64,000 bases of DNA from NCBI GenBank assembly GCA_022818135.1, contig JAFMSR010000033.1, positions 325,001 through 389,000 of the forward strand. The letters run 5' to 3'. Made by a program: the position numbers and the translations under genes. The DNA is from Saxidomus purpurata. Its lineage: Eukaryota; Mollusca; Bivalvia; Venerida; Veneridae. Positions 10,401-20,807 of the stretch are shown here, in pieces. Every line of letters begins with the position of its first letter. The first letter of the stretch is position 1. The notes below the pieces were generated by a model that was not told the DNA's origin, made no database searches, and worked only from the letters and a program-made list of their open reading frames with translations.

Positions 10401-13092
10401 AGACCATTTTATGTTATGCTAACTACATGTAATGAAAAACTGTGTTTCATTTTATACCTACTTATGTTTATCTGAATTTTTTTTAGTATTTTTACAGTAA
10501 AATACAGCATCCCGTATCAAATTTCCCGTATCAGATGAATTTAGCCGTATCTTATCTGTCAGCCGAATAAGTTTTACACACATTTATATTTATATCATAT
10601 TCCTACGCTAAAAGTTGAAAAATAGATTCACATTGTTACAGTAAAAAAAGACAAACGAATACAATGTCTTTTTAGCGTTAAATAAACCAGAAATGTGATT
10701 TACATTTTGCATTTACTTTTTATTACTATTGTGTGTTTATACACGGAAGACACAAGCGACGTCACTGATGTCTTATAAAAATTGACACGAAATAGCGCTT
10801 TCAAATTTCTTGTGCATTTAACCTAATTTGAAAATGCGCCAAGTTTAAAATGTTAAATGAGAATGCAAGACGGTTTTCTAAAAATTTAACATGATGTTCG
10901 GTAAAGGTATAGTTATAAACAGTAGCCAGGTCGACATGGTCATTTGGGGAGCGGGGTGCGTATCTGGGTTCTCGTTGGCAGCATAGGTCAGGATCACACT
11001 CACGAGCCGCGTTTCAATGTTATCTCGGAAAACGCTATAACCAACTCAAAAGATACGACGCCGCGGATCAACAACTTAAATTAGTGTCTGCCGGAAGCAA
11101 TTTTTAAGTAGTCATATACATAAGGCTACGTTTAATTTAATATTTAGCATACTGAATAAAAGAAAATTTGTTTATATTGATATAATGGATAAAAATATAT
11201 CTCAACTCAAAAGGATACAATTTTGATATTTAATAAGTGCGTCGCCTTGCGTAACAAAGGCAAAATAAATCAATTGTATCACTTCTCGGTGAGATATATT
11301 CCATATCCAATTATAACAAACAAATATCTTCTAGAAAAAAATCAAATATATTCCATTCTGAAAATATGTTCATCACACCATGGGAGTGAAACTTCGCTGA
11401 AATCCATTTATTGGTTGCTGAGTAATGGCATAGACACGAAGGAAATAAATATACTTGAAAATGACTATGCGAAAATTGTTAGAAAAAGAACATGCATAAA
11501 GAAAACACATCTCTTCTGAAGCTTCACGTGAAGTTTAATCAAACTTAACATTGTAGTCGCATAGATATGAAACTCGACGAATGAACGTCAGGTGGACGGA
11601 AATACGGACAAAGCCGTAGCTCATGGAGCATAAAATTTAAAGAACATGTGCATAACATACCTGTATCGCATGAAACGTTTTTCCAGCCAGGATCACATTT
11701 CCCTAGGTCACATGTTCCGTTAATATTGTTACAATGTGTTTGATTAATACAGTGACATGTTCTGTTACAAGCCTTTCCAAATGTTCCATTGTCGCATTCT
11801 AATAAAAGTTTGAAACTGTTATTCAAGTTTGAAAATGTTGTTAAGTGAGAATGCAAGACTGTTTTCGAAAACATTGAACGTATGAAGTGTAATATTGTTT
11901 TGCTTTATAATCAAGTATGACCAGGGTCGACAGAGGTCAATTGTGGGGAGCGGAGGAATGACTGGAATAGGGCTTTTGTCTACCAGACAATTTTGATCTT
12001 TAGATAATTCTATTTTACGAGTCACGTCAATGTTACCTTCGTTCGGAAAACGCTTAAATTTAAAGCTGCAGAACCGTTCGGATTCAGAATTTAAATTACT
12101 CGTGCTACGGATGCATTCGTTGTAATTAAATCACGAAGGCGTATCATAGAATTTTAAATTTGCATCGGAACGACTAAATGTAATTTATTCAGCGAATATA
12201 TAGTGTTACTATTGACCTAATGTAAAATACTAAGAATGCTAGCTCACAAAGAACTAAAGACCTTGTGTGATAATTTATTAGTGCGTAGTTCCTTGTACCT
12301 AGAAAAAGGCAAGAAGAAATCAAAGTTTTATTTAAATCGCTACGTCAGTCGTCCACAAATGTAATTGTACGCAATAAAATGTCTTCATAAGAAATTAAAT
12401 GGCCCCTACCCTTATCACATGCTTTTCCGATCCATCCCGGGTCGCATTCACCAATGTAACAAGAGCCGTTCACATTGTTACAAGCGGTTTTGTTAAAACA
12501 ATGGCAACTATGGTTACATCCTGACCCAAAGCTTCCTGTATCACATTCTTGAAGAAAAGTGTACTTGTTGTTTCAGTTTTGAACTTTCAATAACAGAAAT
12601 GTGTCATTATTCTGCATTTTAAATATTCTATATCAAAAAGAATATGTTTAAGCCACTGCATGCTCGGATATGATATTATGAAGCTTCATAAAATGTATAG
12701 CTACTAATGCCTACCATAGCCAATATGAAATTGAATTAGCGATTTATGAATGAATATACATGTATACTTATCAAAACATGTGCATAACATACGTGCATCA
12801 CATGACACATCTTTCCAGCCAGGATCACATTTCCCAAGGTCACACGTTCCGTTAACATTGTCACAATGTGTTTGATTAATACAGTGACATGTCCTGTTAC
12901 AAGCCTTTCCAAATGTTCCATTGTCGCATTCTAATAAAAGTTGGAAAGTACAGTGAAATAAGCTGGATAAGAGAGCAATATCGTTTTCTTAAAGAACATT
13001 AACATATGAAGAGTTAATTTAGTACTTTTTCATGGACTGTATTTATGTGTTTTTTTTTTATTTCTTGTCGATTGCGATACAACAAAGAACTT

Positions 13093-13164
<72 letters not shown>

Positions 13165-16100
13165 CTGACTAACGCGTTACCACTACACCGATGCGTGGAA
13201 CAAATTAACTTTACACAACAAAATAGCGGTGTTTCTTATATTAAGCTATCAATATCAATGTGATAAATATTATACATGCTTCGTTGCATATTTCCAAATG
13301 TTTAAGGGGGTCGTAATATTTTCTTATGTAATCGAATTGAATTGACGGCTAACTTAGTACACGCTATTTGCATGGGCGTTACAAAGCAACAATTTCCAGA
13401 AAATATTCAAATGAGTACCAGAATTATTCGAAAGGGGATTTGATGTGTTGTTTTATTTAAATTTACAAGTCATGACATTATTTGGACGATAAAATCAACC
13501 AGTGAAAAATAACCATACATCATTGATTAAGCGATATGTTTTACACAACATTTTGATCGTGTTTATTTAATACACTGTACAGATTTACATATTTAGCTAG
13601 AACTTTCGCCATAGGCGCCTAATATGCTATTCGTCTATATATTTGTACAATTTGTACATGAAATATTCAGATGGTCACAATTCTCATAACATCTTACATT
13701 TTGTGTGGCTTTCCGATGAAAAACTATAGTAAGAGTTGCATCAACAAGATTGAATTTACTATATGTGTAATATATAGCATATTCTGAAAGAAAGGGCCAT
13801 AACTCTGACAGTATTTGTCTTATTGGCAAAGTCTTAGTTCGATGCACTTCTGCACATCATGTTGAGTTACTGTGCAAAACTAGAAAGCTTTTCACGCAAA
13901 CTGTGGAAAAAGTTTCGTCCGCAAGATTGGGTCTACAGACGAACGGTGAGACAGACGGTAAAATAGTGATATCGACAGTGAAAATACAAGTTCAAGTAAT
14001 ATTTATAATAGAATGGAAGTATCATATCTATTTGACTTCATTAAAATGAAATCGATCAAAAAGAAGTGCTACTTGCTTATAAGAAATTGAAATTAATTCT
14101 GAGGAAAATTATTCAAAATAAATTTACATCTTATAGGAAAAAGTAAATAAAACACTTGATCATTTTTTAAAATTTACCTATGCATTTAAAGCGACTGCAC
14201 TCCAGATGGACAAGTTACGATAAAAAAAGAAAATTTTCAATTTCAAGAAAACAATTGTCATTACTGTATCAGGGGCATTGTATTATGATGACGTGACAAG
14301 TTTTCTAACAAAAGAAACAATTAAAATGTGTTGTTTTGCTTACTTTTATTGTAGAAAATATCACCCCGTGACTAATGGGGTGGGCTCTTTGGTTTATCAA
14401 TATTTTTAACTCGCATCAAATCAGCTGACTCCGTAGCGTAGTAGGTTAAGCCCCTGTAAATTTTTGTAAGCGCAAAGATCCGAGTTCAAAACCTGGCTCG
14501 GGTAAATTTTTTTTCTACCTTTATTTTTAGCTCTTACACAAAGAAAATAATCTTGATGCTGACAAATTGAATATATATTGATTTTACCAAAAAAATAAAA
14601 TTTACTAAGAATTTGGAGTGCAGTCGCTTTAAGTGATGTTCAGACTAAATATATCAAAAAAGGATATCATATAAAGCCTCGACACGTATGCATAAACATA
14701 CCTGTATTGCACGATACGTCTTTCCAGCCAGGATCGCATTCACCTAGGTCACATGTTCCGTTGATGTTGTCGCAATGTGTTTGATTGATACAGTGACATG
14801 TCTTGTTACATCTTTCTCCAAAAGTTCTAGTTTTGCATTCTAATCAAATGTTTGAAATGATATCATATATGCTAGAGAAATTCGCAATATATCTAAAAGA
14901 CCATTAAACGCTTGAAGAAACAAAGAAGTGGTTTTACATGGACTAACGTTATGCGTGACATAAACTGTTTTTGAACCGGATAACTTCTTCGAGAACAGAG
15001 TGCTGATGGTAGGCATCTCAAGCCATCCAGTGTATGTCGTTTGTTGTCGGTAAAATACATCTCCTCTGATTACTTGATAAAACTTTTACTTTATACCCTA
15101 CAAAGTGTTAACAAGCTATAGAGATCTGTATTTAGTATTTAGTCAGAATTTAAAGGTTTACATAAATGTTTATCAAATAGCCTATCTGTAGAAGTACAAA
15201 AAATAGGCCCTAAGGCATTGGACAGTTTTTCTTAAAAGGAAGGCCAAGATGGTCTTATATTCCTTATACGAGTAACATTGTACCAAAAGAAAAGAAAGTC
15301 AATCATAAGGTCATACGGATGACTTTAAAATCTGCTTGCAAAACTGTCCAAAAAGCCCAAATTGCATAACTGTAGCTTCAAAAACGGTCAAGGAGTCTAA
15401 ATTAACACATTTAGTGATATAGTGATGGATTCACATTGATTAGGTGTTCGACTTCAATAATGTCCACAAGGTTTTCTTCTATGATTTGACTTGGTGACCC
15501 AGTTTTGGAAATTACATAACCCAGTTTTGAACTTGAATACAGATTATCAAAACAACCATTCAGACCAAGAATGGGTACAAAATCTGGCTTATAGTGTGCT
15601 TATTCATTTTTCATTTGGCTTCTTTGTTTTTGATCCGACGAGACCCAGCTTTAAACTTGCCTAACACTTAATCAAAATAAACATTCTGACTAATTTTCAA
15701 CATAATTAGTGTTTGTAGGTTTTTCTATCATTTTATTGGTGACTTCTTTTTTGACCCCACGCGACCCAGTTTTAAATGTGTCATAGAAATCATTATGACA
15801 AACATTCTGACCATGTTTCATGAAGATTTGGTCAATAATGTGGTCTCTAAAGTGTCTCACAAGCATTATTGTTCACGCGCGACATGTTAACATGATTTTC
15901 TATGACTTGTCCAGGTGTTCAGTTTTTAAACCTACTTTAACCAGTTTTAAAAGTGTCCTAGAAATCATTAACAAACACATCCTGAACATGTTTCATGAAG
16001 ATCTGGCCAATTATGTGGTCTCTAGAGTATTCAAAAGCATTATTGTTCACCTACGACGAACATTTACTGAGCACAATAGCCCACCTTGTTCAGTTGAGTA

Positions 16101-19100
16101 AAAACTACTTTTGAGTGCATTTATTTGAAATATAAAGACATCTATAATATTTTATAAGGAAAATATTTTAATTTGAGGAACTAAGCATGTAAAGCATACT
16201 CACCATGCGTTTACGAAAGTCAATTGTTCGTCAAATGATTAAAGTAAAGTGATCGTTAATATAATTTATTTGTGTCTTCAATTTTAAAATTGACAAAAGA
16301 ATATAATACAATAAAACTAGAATCTTGAGACAGTTTTTTCGGTCCTAAAATTTCATTAGAAATGCAAGGGAATCCAACAAAAGAGTGTTAAGATTAAGCT
16401 TATAGTGGTGCTCACGTATAACTTTGCTCAAGAACGAACAATACACGATGCAAGGACGATATCTGATGAATGAATCATTAATGATAAACGAAACGAACGA
16501 CTGAAACGAAAAACGATTACTCGATATACTCGGACATTTTCGTATGCTTAACAACAATATTACTAATAGCGGTCCTATAGTACTTTATATTGGAAATGAA
16601 TGGTGGTTTCCAGAATCTTTCAAAGGTAAGCATTACTTTTTATGCTAAACTATCTTTATATCTCGTGTAAATCCTGCACGATATACAGAGCGTCTACTTT
16701 CGTTTTAAGTCGAACTCAACATCTCTTCTACTCACAAATATATCGTGAGATAAAGAAAAACAGGTAACGGCAAGATAGTTTAGCTAATTGAAAGAATGAT
16801 TCTTCATTTCATTTCTGACATAATTTTATCCGATCGTTGAACAATAATATAAATGATACATGTTTAAACCTAGACTTACGTGAAAACGTCCTACGCCATT
16901 GGTCGTCTTCACTATCTCGGACTACGCCTATATCATTCTTATCGTGCAACGTTCATCACACGGAACTAACGATGCGCTACACGATACACGATATGAATGT
17001 TGCACGAAGAATACACGAACGATACACGAACATTTTGCAAAGTTACACGTGAGTACCACTGTAACAAACAGTTGATAGTCGCATATTATTACCCAGTTCA
17101 CATGACTCTCCTCTCCAACCAGGCAGACATTCAGGTGTTTGACATTTACCGGTAATCAGATCACAACTTGCATTATCTGAGCAGTGACATTGGTGACTGC
17201 AGCCGGTTCCAAATGTACCCAAATTGCAAACTGTAATATATTTATAGCGTTTGTTGATACGATAAAAATGAAGCTCAGGCAAGCATTATGCTATTTAAGG
17301 CTTCTGAGCACCTCAACAACAATGCACAGTGAGCAATATGTGTTTATCTTAGGATTAATACCAACAACTTATAAAACGCACTTAAATAGAAGTATGCCCA
17401 TTGTGTCATTGTATTGAAACGTGGTTTTCAATATAGCGCAAGATTTCAAAAGCGTTTGCATAGCTACAATTTGTTATTTTCAGACAGTTTAATGGACCGT
17501 TTTTAACACCACAATCTGAGGGTGAGCATCTTTAAGGTGCAAACCTCCGAGCGTCGTGTGTTCGATAATTCTAAACAGATGTTTTTATAACTTCATCTTG
17601 TGCATGAATACGAGACATTGTTATCACATTCGTGCCACGGAAAGACGGATTCAGTTAGTAGATTCTCATATTCTTTTACCTTTTTCATACAGCTTTAACT
17701 CACATATCGTCAAAATAGCAGATGAACGCCTAACGATAAGGAACTTTGCAATGGTAGCTCTGTCTAATATTTGGTAAATACTGTGGAATCTGTGATGTTC
17801 GGTATGTGGTAAATGGATTTCCCCTTAGTATTGCCGCTCATTGTTGTATTGGCTGCATAGATAGTTGCTTGTTCCAACTGATAGTCAGTGCGAGTTGGTC
17901 TGATATTTTCTGAAAATGAGGTTAATTTACGTAAAATTTAAACGGTCGTTGTGGTATCCTAAACATTCGTATTTAAAAACTCGTTTAACCTGAAATAGAA
18001 TCAAGTTAAAGTGATTCTTTGCAAGTTTCCGATGGCCCTTCAATTTTCGAATTTTAAAAAAATAGTATTAAACGTGTTTTTTGAATTGTCAAAGAATGGT
18101 ACAATAAACAACCCAAAATAAAAAGGGCGTTGTAAACACTTGATTCTTTCCTTGCAACCATTCGGTGTTTACTATATCCTTAAGAGCGGAATTTATAAGC
18201 CTGATCATTTGACGTATCCTATGCCATCACAAATAAGAGTATTTAATGTCTCCTTGACCCTCCTAGATTTAAATTCTAGAATTAAAATTCCTTTTCATTT
18301 TTAAGTTACAAATCTGATCAAAAATATACATGAACTTCTCATCTAGTATCTAAATATGAACTATGAAGTATTTGCACCAAATTTCCGACAAATACAATTA
18401 AGCCAAGCCTGACCGTGTATGAGTATTGGCGTAGTATGAAAACTGCGTTTCGAGTAGTTCCATTTCAACATTCACATTAACAGGAACTCACATTTCTGAA
18501 TTTAAATGTTTGAATGCTATGGGGTTTCCTGGGTACGGTTTGCTGACACTGGAATGTTGAAGATGTCTCAAAGTACTGTTCTCTTGCGAGAGTTTTTAGT
18601 TTAAGAACTAGAAACGAAGTTACAGGCCCTTTGTCAGTAATATAACTATAGGTGCTACTATCAACGGGAAAAGCCCAATATTAATTTTATTCATTAATTT
18701 GTTATTGGAAATCACGATTAATAAACACTACATTTAAAGTTATAGACCGGAAACAAAATTGAATGCAGTAGTGCAACCTTTACTTTGGATATTGGTTGCT
18801 GGTTGTTGTGCATGAAACATTGGGTAATGGGTATTGCATGACACACTATTCGGTATGGGTAACAGTTATATCAAAATGGTCGATGCAAGTGGAAGATACA
18901 GACCGGCAATAAAATTGCATGTAATAGTGTTTGAGCCCTAAGTGTGACCTCCTAAGTCTGATCTTGATTCGTTGATTAGGTGGCTGGCTGTGGTGCATGA
19001 CACACCTTTAGTGGTATGGGTAACAATTATGTGAAATTATATAACAATCAGTCCGTGCATGTGGAAGATACAAATCGGAAACGAAAACGCATATTGTAGA

Positions 19101-20267
19101 GTTTTTGCCGTAAATGTGACGTTAACCTCGGGAGAAGGTTCTTGCGTATGACACACCCTTGTGGTATGGGTAACATTGTGTGAAGTTATATCAAAATCGA
19201 TTCATGCATAATGCAGATCAGAAGGGAAATAGCGGATGGACGGACTGAACAGCTCAAACTGTAGTCCCCAAACCAGTCATTTAATCGGTAGGGGACAAAT
19301 TAACATACTGTATGTTCCGTCAGAAGTGACTAAACTTGCAAAGGATCGTTTGTGCTTATTTGTACAAAATATATTGGAAGTAATTTCTACCTGATCAAGG
19401 GTTTTCCTTCTGCTGTGCAGTAACCGAATTGTGTCTCCATTGTCAAAGAACTTGCGTGTGCTCAAGTTGTGCTTTAAAGGGGTTAGGACAGCTCATATTC
19501 AAAGGCAAACAAAAAACCTATTTGTACCTTAGTACACATACGTAAAACGGAAATTATTGTATTAAACTTACCTGGGGACAAGCTACTGTATAGTGATACC
19601 CGTATTATCGTTACCATGCATATTGTGTTAAATTGAATTTAATAAGGGATATGCAGGGATTTGCATCGTTACATCCAAATAATTAACTAATTTGCTTTTG
19701 TTTTCGTATAATTCGTGTATTTTGAAACGCGCGTTTAGGATACCACAACAACCGTTGTATTTCGGCGAATTAATCTCCTTTTCAGGAATAATCTACATTA
19801 ATCAAAAAAGATGCAAGAGCATGCTGATAGCACTTCAAATTGTATGTACTCTCCGATTCATCTAAGGGAAACCCATCAATTATTTGCAAAGATAATGACA
19901 AAAACTTATTTAGAATTGGATGAAATTCTTCTGTTTTCTGTGTGACGATACCTAATAGTCACATAGGTTGGCGACACTGTATTTATTACATCAATTTTCA
20001 GTTTAAATCGAGTAAAATACTGAAACTTTTGATTGCATATAGGCAAATGCATATCGATATAATACATACCTTCGTATGCGCGACCATAAATCTTGAGTGC
20101 ATCAATAAGGTATTTTTGTCCTAGATCAATCTGCCACCAAGACGTCACGGAACCATTTGCAACACTACAACAGTTACAATTATCTACATCGTAGCTGTCA
20201 ATTCCGTCCAAAGCCTTTGGAGGAATCCATACCGTTATATATTCCTGACTGGGACGTTTGAACATTA
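7301..20267 (-). CDS. Downstream lectin-EGF gene (multi-exon, partial)
   Basis: The transcript would run from the fucolectin/F5-8C N-terminal-half exon (20070-20267) through seven EGF-like exons, at 17093, 14702, 12793, 12410, 11661, 8040 and 7301. All EGF exons are 138 bp with phase-1 borders, and all code for eight cysteines in the spacing used by MEGF10/Draper/CED-1-type engulfment and adhesion proteins. Such proteins act at the cell surface or are secreted; F5-8C and fucolectin domains bind glycans or phospholipids. The second half of the F5-8C domain, a signal peptide, a transmembrane helix and a cytoplasmic tail were not found. The gene model is therefore incomplete, and joining these exons into one transcript is inference from order, phase and similarity. 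The exons could also belong to one very large gene with the upstream set. Confidence 0.55.
7679..8240. repeat. Segmental duplication copy 1 (contains an EGF exon)
   Basis: It is closely similar to 11950-12600 in the same orientation. The shared parts include TTTGTCTACCAGACAATTTTG, ACGTCAGTCGTCCAC and the EGF exon itself, plus intron flank on both sides. The later copy carries extra sequence near 12057-12140. Confidence 0.85.
8040..8177 (-). CDS. EGF-like exon
   Basis: 46 codons with eight cysteines, ECDAGSFGSGC to WIEEACDKG. It is nearly identical to the exon at 12410-12547 (differences include A/T, I/S, F/S and EE/GK), and the similarity extends into the introns. It is therefore a recent duplicate and not a convergent module. 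Acceptor CAAG and donor GGTAGGG. Confidence 0.88.
8800..9480 (+). repeat. Dispersed repeat copy A (inverted partner at 31.85-32.55 kb)
   Basis: Its reverse complement matches 31845-32545 along its length, at perhaps 75-80 percent by eye. Shared blocks include TTTCTTTCAATTAA, AGCTGTACGCAT, TATGCTCTGTACAGCTAAAAG and CCGTCTGCAATCAAAAC. The overlapping open frames do not keep frame between the two copies, so this is a non-coding transposon family. Confidence 0.75.
9481..11660. other. Intron sequence, no further exon seen
   Basis: Non-coding intron between EGF exons. A GGTCGAC-to-GGGGAGCGG block at 10928-10958 is echoed at 11924-11952, and GAGAATGCAAGAC-GTTTTC occurs at 10859 and again at 11848. 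These show that the tandem duplication here is wider than the exons. The plus-strand open frame at 11223-11519 has no recognisable motif and was not accepted. Confidence 0.5.
11661..11798 (-). CDS. EGF-like exon
   Basis: 46 codons with eight cysteines, ECDNGTFGKAC to WKNVSCDTG, with potential N-glycosylation sites (NGT, NRT, NQT). It differs from 12793-12930 at only a few residues. Acceptor TTTTATTAG and donor GGTATG. Confidence 0.88.
11950..12600. repeat. Segmental duplication copy 2
   Basis: Partner of 7679-8240. It includes the EGF exon at 12410-12547. Between 12057 and 12140 it has extra sequence absent from copy 1. Confidence 0.85.
12410..12547 (-). CDS. EGF-like exon
   Basis: 46 codons with eight cysteines, ECDTGSFGSGC to WIGKACDKG. 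It is the partner of 8040-8177. Acceptor TTCAAG and donor GGTAGGG, phase 1. Confidence 0.88.
12793..12930 (-). CDS. EGF-like exon
   Basis: 46 codons with eight cysteines, ECDNGTFGKAC to WKDVSCDA. It is the partner of 11661-11798. The donor follows a C in place of the G used by its sibling exons (ACGTATG), which still gives a GT donor in phase 1 but changes the junction residue. Confidence 0.87.
13095..13161. repeat. (GA)n microsatellite, about 33 units
   Basis: An uninterrupted GA dinucleotide tract in an intron. It creates an artefactual RERERE open frame. Confidence 0.97.
13162..14185. other. Intron sequence, nothing recognised
   Basis: AT-rich, with no exon, RNA or element boundary that I can support. 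GCATCAACAAGATTG and GGGCCATAACTCTGACAG at 13738-13811 resemble internal units of the 36.5-37.1 kb repeat. Confidence 0.5.
14190..14628. mobile_element. TTAA-flanked MITE with perfect 15-bp ends
   Basis: AGCGACTGCACTCCA at 14190-14204 and its exact reverse complement at 14614-14628 are flanked by TTAA at 14186-14189 and 14629-14632. A TTAA duplication is characteristic of piggyBac and Kolobok-type transposases. The interior is A/T-rich with a tRNA-like segment and no coding capacity, so it would have been moved in trans. Confidence 0.9.
14425..14512 (+). ncRNA. tRNA-like segment (SINE head) inside the MITE
   Basis: GACTCCGTAGCGTAGTAGG fits a tRNA-like A-box region and GATCCGAGTTCAAAACC a degenerate B box, spaced as in a tRNA-derived SINE. 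A T-rich stretch that could act as a polymerase III terminator follows. No cloverleaf with a clear anticodon could be drawn by eye, so this is not called a functional tRNA. Confidence 0.5.
14702..14839 (-). CDS. EGF-like exon
   Basis: 46 codons with eight cysteines, ECKTRTFGERC to WKDVSCNTG. It belongs to the NQTHCDN subgroup with 11661 and 12793. Acceptor TGATTAG and donor GGTATG. Confidence 0.88.
15236..16105. repeat. Dispersed repeat with about 180-bp direct units
   Basis: Units carry TTTCATGAAGAT-TGG, GTGGTCTCTA, TTCTATGA and GACCCAGTTTT in the same order several times. It is related to the outer repeat at 957-3150. The plus-strand open frame at 15820-16101 spans unit boundaries and repeats a peptide pattern because the DNA repeats, so it was not accepted as a gene. 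Confidence 0.7.
16401..17062. repeat. Inverted-repeat element with CACGATACACG-rich arms
   Basis: TATAGTGGTGCTCACGTATAACTTTGC at the left is matched by the reverse complement of GCAAAGTTACACGTGAGTACCACTGTA at the right (16401-16426 and 17036-17062). The interior near the right arm is an irregular array of ACGATACACG and ACGAACGATACACG. It is non-coding. The same array motif recurs in the 27.2-28.35 kb element. Confidence 0.75.
17093..17230 (-). CDS. EGF-like exon
   Basis: 46 codons with eight cysteines, CNLGTFGTGC to WRGESCELG. Its middle (SDNASCDLITGKCQTPEC) is unlike the NKT and NQT subgroups, so it is an older module. Acceptor ATTACAG and donor GGTAATA. Its donor lies only 31 bp from the end of the inverted-repeat element. 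Confidence 0.87.
17231..18615. other. Intron sequence, no exon seen
   Basis: This is where the C-terminal half of the F5-8C domain begun at 20070-20267 would be expected, together with the following 18.6-20.0 kb. I searched by eye for a counterpart of the 45732-45938 exon and found none. Confidence 0.45.
18616..19300. repeat. Tandem repeat, about three units of about 170 bp
   Basis: GGTATGGGTAACA-TTAT, GCATGTGGAAGATACA-A-CGG and TGCATGACACAC recur in order. The last unit ends with GGATGGACGGACTG and GTAGTCCCCAAACCAGTCAT. A fragment of the same family lies at 55.47-55.61 kb. Confidence 0.7.
20070..20267 (-). CDS. Fucolectin/F5-8C domain exon, N-terminal half
   Basis: 66 codons read from a phase-1 acceptor (GTATCAG) to a GAAGGTATG donor. 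Key features are KALDGIDSYDVDNC, a CNCC pair, and SWWQIDLGQKYLIDALKIYGR. The WWQIDLG block with a following hydrophobic strand is the signature of the first half of fucolectin-tachylectin-4-pentraxin and F5-8C (discoidin-like) domains. The matching second half is missing downstream. A different copy of a second half is found at 45732-45938. Confidence 0.85.
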
Positions 20268-20675
20268 CTGATACGACGTAAGAGATTTAAGTCTGGAAAG
20301 CAAATACATAGTACATTTGACACAAGAGGCATGCAATTCTTATTTCATGCATTTTAGATATTATAACCAAAGAATCAAACTATTTATCCTATACTTTTTA
20401 ATATCATCACTTTGTTGCTACAGAGCTTGGAAAAAAAGGTGAAAAGTGACTGAAGTGTAATACGTAATACATTTGTATAGTACTTATTAATTATCTCAAC
20501 ATTTAATTATTAATCGATTTTGCAACTCTCAGTAAGTTTCACTTTGAAATAAAAGTTATACAAAATATAGCATTGTCAAAACTATGTCTCTCTCGATGCA
20601 AATGCTGATATTAACAAAAGTCATGTTTTATTCCTGATTATAGCAGAAAAAATACATTTATACAAGTATTCTTAC

Positions 20676-20807
20676 CAGTAGAGCAAGTATTTCCGCCCCA
20701 ACCAAAAGCACAACCACGGGGACAATAGCCATTTGCTTTGGAACATGGTAAACTGTTGTTGCAATGGCAAACATGTGTACAGTCTCCAAAATATCCATCG
20801 TGACACT
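20676..20807 (-). CDS. EGF-like exon
   Basis: 44 codons with eight cysteines, CHDGYFGDC to WGGNTCSTG, with a CPRGCAFGW segment. It is slightly shorter than the 138-bp exons. Acceptor TAATAG and donor GGTAAG. Confidence 0.85.

Noticed and set aside
11223..11519. 98-codon plus-strand frame
   Set aside because: AT-biased, with no motif and no splice or promoter support, in an intron of the opposite strand.
13045..13263. Plus-strand open frame with a long RERERE run
   Set aside because: It is the (GA)n microsatellite translated; there is no family signal on either side.
15820..16101. 93-codon plus-strand frame
   Set aside because: It lies in dispersed repeat units, and the same peptide pattern appears twice at the unit spacing.
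17517..17580. Possible SINE head with GTGTTCGATAATTC
   Set aside because: The B box is too degenerate and no A box could be set.
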